This document shows, in pieces, positions 57,442 to 64,000 of a stretch of DNA of 64,000 nucleotides. Every line of letters starts with the position of its first letter. Positions within the stretch are counted from its first letter, which is position 1. Source of the DNA: Evernia prunastri (Eukaryota; Ascomycota; Lecanoromycetes; Lecanorales; Parmeliaceae); assembly GCA_003184365.1 (NCBI GenBank), contig NKYR01000140.1, forward strand, positions 28,452-92,451, in the 5' to 3' direction. The position numbers and the translations under genes were made by a program. The notes under the pieces were generated by a model, which was not told the origin of the DNA, did no database searches, and was given only the letters and a program-made list of their open reading frames with translations.

Positions 57442-59091
57442 GGCGAAGTGGCAATGATTCAAATATCACAGAACAATAGAAGATGTACTTGGTTCCTCTC
57501 GAGTAAATGGCAGTTTTGGTCCTTCACATAAAAACCTTTAGGGTATAACAGAATACAATGCCCCTCACTGCAACACTCCGAGTACCCCTGAACTCCTCTT
57601 CGTGCCTCCACCACCTTCGCGACTTCCATTGCCAGTCAGAGCGTGTTGATTAGCAAATGCCGTATCATGGAAATCCACGTCTTTTTTTTGGGGAAGAACT
57701 GAGGGTGTATGTTGACATCAAATGAAGCGCGTTCCATTTATGAAGTTCACGAAGCCTACACCTTGTGCTGTTTATCATGAAGCGCAGATATCTCGAGGCG
57801 AGCCCCATGAGTATGCTTTGGACACTATACCAACCTCAATCGACTAGACTAAAGCGTCACGGTGTTTCCTCTTCTCCAGCTTCCCCATGAAGTGCGGGAC
57901 TAAACACAAGGCATACCCTTGGCTTCCAATTCGTGCCCACCATTCGCTAATAAAGTTGGGGCCTTGGAAGCTCCTACAGACCTATAACATGGCACGAAAG
58001 AAAGGGTCTATATTGCAATTCATACTAGGTGACGGAACCAGAGGATCAAATTCCAAACATATTCATGAGTGGTCGATCTTGGGGATCAAGGTGCTACGAA
58101 CACCATTGCGATTGTTCCCCTAGTCCGGGGTACAGCAAATGCACGAAGAGATTGGACCTGCGTCTCGTAAGAGAAGATAGCAAAAGTCATGCATAGGCAG
58201 CCATGGCTACGGATCAATTTCAGGCGCATCTTCTTCCACCAAGTGAAGGTTGTCAAGAAGGAGATGATTTTCAACAAACCAGTGGATTCATTTTAGCCGA
58301 CATCTACAAAAAATATGCAAATAAAGGGGTCTTTCTCTGTTAAGACATGGAGGGTTTGCATTTTTCTCTGTGCATGATCCTGGTTACAGTCTCTTACAGT
58401 CTGGAGGAGGCCGTCACGGTCAAGTCCTCTTCACTCCATTTGATCGTACAGGATAAATTTTCTTATCTTGCTCCCAGTACAAATTCTCACAACCTCATTC
58501 ACATCCTTTTCGTCATCTACATCCTTTTGTGATCTCCGACCTACGCATGTGGTTTACGTGTCTCGTCCTGCAAAATTGTTCGCTGCTTCATTTGCATTTG
58601 TATAAGGTTTCTCCTGGCGAGACAGCGCCGAACAACGCTGAACGTGAATCAGGGGCCAATTGGGTTTCAGATGACTCTGGGTCAATAGATCATCAGTATC
58701 TGACCAGTATCTACCTGGATTTGGTCTATCATAACGTACAAAGTGCAGCCGACGAAGGCATTATCGCTAGGAATCCCACTACAGTAGCAGGAACCGAGAT
58801 TGTCTCGAAATGTTGCATGATACGAGCAGGTCAAGTATCAGGCTGGATTTTTACGAAGCCAAGGTTTCTTTGTTATGTCGGCTTTGTGGTCAACGAACAG
58901 GTAATCTCTTATTGCGAGTCTACAACAATGTCTTAGACAAAATCTTTGTCTACATTTGACACTGTTGACACAACACCTACCAAGCAGCCTCGATAATTTC
59001 CACAAACAAGTTGCAACCGCTCTCCCTCCTATCCATTCTCCATACCATTCCATCCCACCATTCACTAGTCATCAGACTAAACTCGGGCAAA
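57442..59091. other. Large divergent intergenic region
   Basis: 1.65 kb between uS14m and the RING gene. The plus frame 58529-58936 (135 codons; DDSGSIDHQYLTSIYLDLVY) is the only one of note and has no recognised domain. CT-rich stretches precede the RING gene start. No gene supported. Confidence 0.4.
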
Positions 59092-59970
59092 ATGTCTTCA
59101 ATCCAACAAAACCCAACTGCACCTGCTTTCACAAATCTCCTGGATGCTTATGCTCGCTGGCAAGACTTTGAGCACGTGTCGGCGCAAGCTACCCTCAGCC
59201 CAAGCAACGTTCCTGTATATGACGAGCACACACACCTTCCGGTGCCAACACCGGCCTCCGCGGCCTTCATCATGAACTGCCCATACATCGACGTTCCAGA
59301 CCTTCCCGAGGATCAACGCATTTGCCATCTCTGCACCGACCCCTACAATTACCTGAGCGATCGCGCAAAAGACATCCAATTGAAGATCGCCCAGAGGCTG
59401 CCCTGCAGACACTACGTGTGCAACTTCTGCCTCCCCCAATGGCTCGACCCCACCGACGAGAGCAACAACAACACCTGCCCCTTCGACCGAACCGTACTCT
59501 TCCCCAAGTTCTCCCACTTCCTCAACACCAGAGGCATGCAGGAGCGCAGCGACCTCCTCGACTGGCTCAACGGAGCCAGGGGCCGCCACCCCACCGGCGC
59601 CGAGCGCGACGGCACCGCCCGGCTGAAAGCGCTGCTCGTGGAGCGCCATCTCGGCGCCGCCGTGGAGGAACTGGACCGCGACCGCTCCGACGCCGCCGCG
59701 TCAATCCGGCCGAGACTCAACGCCCGCGCCATCGACATCGACGGCGCCGCCGTCCTCCTCGCCCACCACGCCGAGCTGCTGCATTTCACCCGCCGCCTCA
59801 CCACCCTCGGAGCCATCGCCGAGTCCGTCGAGGAACGCGTGCGCATCCCGACGCTTCGGGCGCGGTTGCAGCGCACGGGCGAGAGGCTGGCGGGGGATAG
59901 AGGTTGGGTGCAGGAGATGTGGGACGCGGTGAATGGGGTGGGGGGTGCGGAAGGGGGTTCAGTACAGTAG
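59092..59970 (+). CDS. RING-type zinc finger protein
   Basis: A single exon of 292 residues, ATG in the context AAAATG. Residues about 77-145 form a RING-like finger: ICHLCTDPYNYLSD, a 20-residue spacer, RLPCRHYVCNFCLPQWLD and TCPFDRTVLFP, that is C-x2-C ... C-x-H-x2-C-x2-C ... C-x2-D, with Asp as a possible last zinc ligand. The C-terminal half is helical and Arg/Ala-rich and becomes very GC-rich at the DNA level. RING proteins usually act as ubiquitin ligases; substrate and partner are unknown and fungus-restricted orthology is likely. Large antisense frames over 59098-59996 are byproducts of high GC. Confidence 0.8.
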   Translation: MSSIQQNPTAPAFTNLLDAYARWQDFEHVSAQATLSPSNVPVYDEHTHLPVPTPASAAFIMNCPYIDVPDLPEDQRICHLCTDPYNYLSDRAKDIQLKIAQRLPCRHYVCNFCLPQWLDPTDESNNNTCPFDRTVLFPKFSHFLNTRGMQERSDLLDWLNGARGRHPTGAERDGTARLKALLVERHLGAAVEELDRDRSDAAASIRPRLNARAIDIDGAAVLLAHHAELLHFTRRLTTLGAIAESVEERVRIPTLRARLQRTGERLAGDRGWVQEMWDAVNGVGGAEGGSVQ

Positions 59971-60645
59971 AGGATCGAGGGGAAGGGGAACGGCATCGGG
60001 AGGGTGTGGGAGTTGGGGAAGGAGTCTTGGGTTTTAGTTTTGCCTGTTAGGTTGTTAGAGTAAGTGAGTCGAGGCGTGGGATAGATAAGGTAGGGCTGCG
60101 AGCGGAGAGCAGAGAGCAGAGGAGTGGAGAGTCGATACTAATAATAATGATAATGATAATGTACAGTACGAGTACTAGCACCACTACCATAGTTGGCAAC
60201 GGAGTATCTCCCGGCATTGCAAAGTCCACACTATGAGCGTTTATTCCTCGGATTCTGGCGCAAGGAAGCGGTAGGTGAGAAGGGACTCTAGCGTATCATT
60301 TCTTCAGTATCGATCGATCGTTAGCAGGCCGTGTTCTGCCGTCTCAGCATCGTAGGTTTGAATGATAGCGACAGGTAGGCCAGGACGGTCGAAGTGGTCC
60401 GAAGCATGGCGAGTTCCTCGGATGGTTGTGATGGAATGCACAGCTACCATTTCGTCGTGGTGTAGAGCGGATGGTAGCAGATATCCATGCTGGATTTTCT
60501 ATATCTAAGCTAATGATTCACCCATGATTCAACAATAGGTTTCCCTATGCGGTAAGTCTAGAGAGCATCAAACCCCGAATTGAATGCTTGCGGATCCAGC
60601 ACCTTTGACCACCGGCTGCGACTTTCTGATTTGATCACCTCACAT
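59971..60645. other. Tail-to-tail spacer with TAA/TGA microsatellite
   Basis: 675 bases with an ATA/ATG tract at about 60140-60161. No gene seen. Confidence 0.4.
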
Positions 60646-62301
60646 CTACTTCCCCTTCGTCGTCGTTTCATCACTACCATCCACGCCCATGGGCACGCAC
60701 CGCAAGCCGGGCCGTAGAATATCCTCATCCCAGTAGCTCATGCATCTCTCCCTTTTCGGACCTTTTCCTTTACGGTGCCGCTCAACATCTGGACTTAACT
60801 GCGCGAGTGCGTCAGCTAGCTTATCTTCATGGATCGTAAAATCTCTGCGGACGTTCGGCATCTCTGTCTCCGCTCTGCTGATGGCGACCCCCTTGACACG
60901 AGCCCTCTTGCGTTTTGGGGGGAGGCTCAGATGAGCTTGTGGGGTCAAAGGGTGAGCGAAGTGGAGAGCTTTGGCTTTGGACTTGCTGACGAGTGACGGT
61001 GTCCCTTTTTGGTGATTGGTGGGAGACTGTGTTGGCGAGGAAGAGTCTTTGGAGGGGCTTATATTCTCCTTATTGCTGATTGCTCCTGACGGAGCATGAA
61101 AGTCTTGCTTCAACTCTGACGGAGATATTCGGGGCCGTAATGGGGATGAAAAGTTCGGTGCTATGCTTCGTGAATAAGGATCATCATTTTTTAAGAGATC
61201 CTCTGTGCTAACACCCTGCGTTCGCGATCTTGAACGGCCCAGTGTCGTTGCATCCACAACTCCATCGAGCCAGGTGTTGATGTAAGAGCACGGTGCTTCC
61301 CTGGCATCTGAATGAGGGAACGGCAATACAAGAGGTACACCATGAGTTGAGTGCAAGTCCTCGCTATCAGAACCAAGGCTAGATGCGAAGGAGCTACATT
61401 CTAGGGATCGCCGAGTCTCCAACATCGGATACCTCACGTTTTCCGGGTTCTCGACAAAATGGGGAGTTGGTATAACTGGCCTTGCAAACCCGCTGCTGAT
61501 TGTCTCTTTGCCATCTTCTTCGATCTGCAACCGTAAAGAGGGGCTGCTGTCTCTCAGCGTAGAATCAAGACACATGCCGCTGGTAGCCGCTCCGAGAGTT
61601 GCAAGGGTAGCGCGACCAGCCTTGGTCACGAGTGTTTGCGTTGGACGTGATTCACACGCAGAAGCCCCATGCCGACTGACCTCCGATGACGCCCATTTTG
61701 GCTCGCATGACTCTCCTGGATACTGGCTTAGCTTTGGAGAGTTATGCAGACTTGATGACATCAATGTATCATCATGACAGGTACTGCCAACTTTGATGCT
61801 GCGAGCTTGTGAGAGGGGTAATCTGGGCCTCTTGATGTTGGACGACGGTTCAAATGGAGGTGATTTGCTGGCCTGTAATGAGCTTGCGGCGTCGCGGAAG
61901 ATTGCTGACATCTTTGCGCCATGACTAGGGGTCGCTGTGGGTCGCGAGAGATCTGGCATTTGTCTCCTCTTCTTGGCACTGTTTGGCGTAGGTCTTTCGG
62001 GGGTTTCTGGGAAGGTAGTTGCGAGATTGGCAGCAATGGATTCGTTCAGGCCGTGGTGGTTGCCTGGCGTACTTGCGGGATTTGACATAGCAATGTCTTC
62101 CCCGTCCGCTATAGGAGCTGCGTAAGCCTAACCCGATACTCTACACAGTCTCAATTTCTCATCCAATGCGCGCGAAGCTCCACATCCGAGCCTTGGAGCA
62201 GGGATAAATGCTTCGAAATCGGACTTACCAAAATCAGTACCATTGCGATATAGCTCATCACGCAAGGTCTTCCCAAAAAGGGCCGCACGAGGAGAGGCCA
62301 T
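60646..62301 (-). CDS. Uncharacterised Ser/Pro-rich protein with basic C-terminal domain
   Basis: Two exons, 62301-62229 and 62117-60646, encode 514 residues. The intron 62228-62118 (GTAAG...CGCAG) joins MASPRAALFGKTLRDELYRN-GTDF to APIADGEDIAMSNPAS in phase 1. The protein is largely disordered, with many SP and TP sites (FPETPERPTPNSAKKRRQMP, NKENISPSKDSSSPTQSPT). The most conserved-looking block is C-terminal: KALHFAHPLTPQAHLSLPPK, RKRARVKGVAISRAETEM, RRDFTIHEDKLADALAQLSP and KGPKRERCMSYWDEDILRPG. I do not recognise the family. The dense CDK-type sites suggest a cell-cycle phosphoprotein, possibly an inhibitor or replication factor; this is inference only. The short first exon supports the 62301 start over 62088. 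Confidence 0.65.
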
Positions 62302-63095
62302 GGTGTTACAGGAAACGGCACTGAGTGAAGCCGGAGTTTGAGGCAGTCCAGAGTGAGGATGAAACGGCTACCTCAAGCCAGGCTCCTTGAATGAAAAATG
62401 AAATTTAGAGCGGACCTTACAGCATTTGGAAGGATCTGTCTGTACTGACTAGGGAGAAGAAAAGTTGCAGGTTGGTATACCAATGCTTGGTAGGAGAATT
62501 ATTCAATGTACGAGACAAGGAGAATAAGGCCAGAATATTGAACGCGTACTGGGGAGTCCTGTTTTTAATCGTGACTTCCTGGGATGAGCTTATCTTAACC
62601 AAGAGATTTGGAAGGTCCGACCCATAACATGGACAGGTACTTCTCGTCCACTTTGGTATTGTCTCAACCAAATGATGTCCATGATTATGATGGACCCAAG
62701 TGTAATATCAAATATGGAAAGATGTTCCCTCGCCCTCGGGATTCAATTGTAGCATCTTCGCTCAAGATTTTGGCCGAAATTAACGGGAGTATGCTTATGA
62801 TATATTGGCAACCCAAGCACACTGCAATGCCCATGTCCTCAAGCAAGTTTGGGGGTGGGCAAAAGGGCAGCGCAACGCCTACTGGAATTGGATCACAGGT
62901 AGGCAGCGAGTTTGAGCAGCGGGCTCGGTTGGTTGAGCGGAGATTTTTGGTCTGGTCAATGGCTGACTGTACCCACTGCCATGGACGGATCCTGGCAGAC
63001 TACGCCACCACAAGTTCGGTCGGTCGGTCAGCAGCCAAAAGAGGGAGTCAGCTGTAGAGTGCAAAAAGGAAAGCGAAGGAGGCAGTGTTGAAGAT
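62302..63095. other. Intergenic, flank of LINE insertion
   Basis: About 790 bases. The plus frame 62608-63057 (149 codons) is open but shows no recognisable motif. The LINE tail begins right after it. Confidence 0.4.
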
Positions 63096-64000
63096 GATTG
63101 ATTGATTGATTGATTAAGTCATACTACCCTGCAGTTAGTCCCTTAGTGGGCCAACTATGCGAGATTACGTAATCTATCTATCAATAGATATGACCAATCG
63201 CATCGCCCCATAAAAATGAGGCTATACACATCGATGTAGATCCACCTGTTGTCTTCTTGCATGCATCCTTGTGGGGGGATACCCTACTACGCAGGGGCCT
63301 CCACCTCTTGACCACTTCCCGTTTTTTGAAATTATATCCCTGCAAATCCTTCTTATTGGTCCTTATCGAGGATCCGAAATTGCGCAATAAACCCAGTACT
63401 CTTTATGAAATTCGCTGCCATGGAGACATAGCGTGGTGTTGTTAGCATGTCCTCATGAGCTATCACTCCCCCTTACACCTTTCTTCGTTCTGCTGCCCAT
63501 AGTCTCCTTCTTTGACTTGCAAGCAGCCTGCATTCATATAGCAGATGTCGAGCGGTCTGCTTGATCCGTCCGCAGTCACATTGATCGTTCTCTACATCCG
63601 ATACCTTCCTGCTGTATAGAAAGGCTTTGAGACCGATTTTTTCCGTTCTTATTTGCGTGATTAGCGAGGTTTTAGCTCGTTTTAGCCTAGCGTGCAGTCG
63701 CATTGTTTTGATAGACGATATAGACTGAATCTTTCTCAGAGCACTGCCACGTGTTTCGGTGGTCCATTCTTTGGCCCATTGTTGATAGGCATGTTTTCTG
63801 ATGGCTGTTTTGACCGTTGCTATCATTCTGCACTGGATAAATAACGATGGGGCCGTCTCGTTAGTGTCTCTCTCCAGTACTCTGCCGTGTATCGTTTTCG
63901 TCCTCCAGCCAGTGGCCTTTTTGGCCTCTGCATCGGCCCATTCGTTACCTGCAATGCCGATGTGGGCCGGTATCCAGTGCAATTCGGTAGAGATTCCTTG
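63096..64000 (-). mobile_element. Non-LTR retrotransposon, 3' part (copy C), runs off window
   Basis: Minus-strand copy of the family at 7697-9256. The frame at 63982-63473 has the RNase H end WIPAHIGIAGNEWADAEAKK, then TMRLHARLKRAKTSLITQIR and the Cys/His segment QCDCGRIKQTARHLLYECRL. It stops at 63473-63475, where copy B reads Gln (CAA to TAA); homologous sequence continues beyond, with a further stop, to the 3' untranslated region and a tail of five GATT (AATC) units at 63096-63115. The 5' part lies outside the window. Confidence 0.92.

Noticed and set aside
58529..58936. 135-codon plus-strand frame upstream of the RING gene
   Set aside because: Open but without recognisable domain and its ATG lies in an ordinary promoter interval; left as intergenic.
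59098..59996. Long antisense and alternate frames over the RING gene
   Set aside because: GC-rich sequence lacks stops in all frames; composition is Arg/Pro/Ala noise, while the chosen frame has a full zinc-ligand pattern.
62608..63057. 149-codon plus-strand frame before the LINE tail
   Set aside because: No motif, no intron support, and composition typical of noncoding sequence next to an insertion; not called as a gene.
1..64000. Novel multi-gene system such as a secondary-metabolite or defence cluster
   Set aside because: No polyketide synthase, peptide synthetase, terpene cyclase, NLR or killer-type gene is visible; apart from the sulfate pair, neighbours belong to unrelated housekeeping pathways.

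Overview
ORGANISM. This is nuclear DNA of a filamentous ascomycete (Pezizomycotina), probably from a draft assembly because single unresolved bases occur at 7353, 8336 and 8630. The evidence is short GT-AG introns of roughly 45-230 bases, gene density near one per 2.5 kb, fungal protein families (Pmt1, Sec2, Erf2, ATP sulfurylase with a C-terminal APS-kinase-like domain, a SET histone methyltransferase of the Ash1 type) and a Tad1/I-like non-LTR retrotransposon. The class within Pezizomycotina cannot be fixed from the sequence alone. LAYOUT. 1-4.3 kb holds a Pcl-type cyclin gene and a Shb17-like phosphatase. 4.7-16.1 kb is a degenerate island: a decayed 3-ketoacyl-CoA thiolase, a broken and partly duplicated LINE-like element, about 3 kb of unassignable debris, a full-length but broken Atg22-like transporter pseudogene, and an AT-rich element with terminal inverted repeats. 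16.2-62.3 kb is ordinary gene-rich euchromatin: PDCD5, COQ4, Sec2-type Rab exchange factor, splicing factor Prp21/SF3A1, Pmt1 mannosyltransferase, a small membrane protein, Erf2 palmitoyltransferase, an Ash1-like methyltransferase, an uncharacterised Ser/Pro-rich protein, an M20 amidohydrolase, a Vma22-like V-ATPase assembly factor, a TPR-like mitochondrial protein, ATP sulfurylase and PAPS reductase side by side, a repeat-bearing nuclear-type protein, a CorA-type Mg channel, Isd11, an Arb2-domain protein, mitochondrial ribosomal protein uS14m, a RING protein and a Ser/Pro-rich protein. 63.1-64 kb is a second LINE copy of the same family, in inverted orientation to the first, running off the window. 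FUNCTIONAL LINKS. The one clear pathway pair is sulfate assimilation: ATP sulfurylase and PAPS reductase lie head to tail on the minus strand. Three genes serve mitochondrial biogenesis or respiration (COQ4, Isd11, uS14m), but they are scattered and look like ordinary housekeeping neighbours. I found no CRISPR array, tRNA, rRNA, secondary-metabolite cluster or clearly novel multi-gene system. The most unusual items are the decayed island, the two putative TA-flanked DNA elements placed just upstream of genes, a GC-AG intron beside a 28-base exon in ATP sulfurylase, and an expanding 15-bp coding minisatellite.
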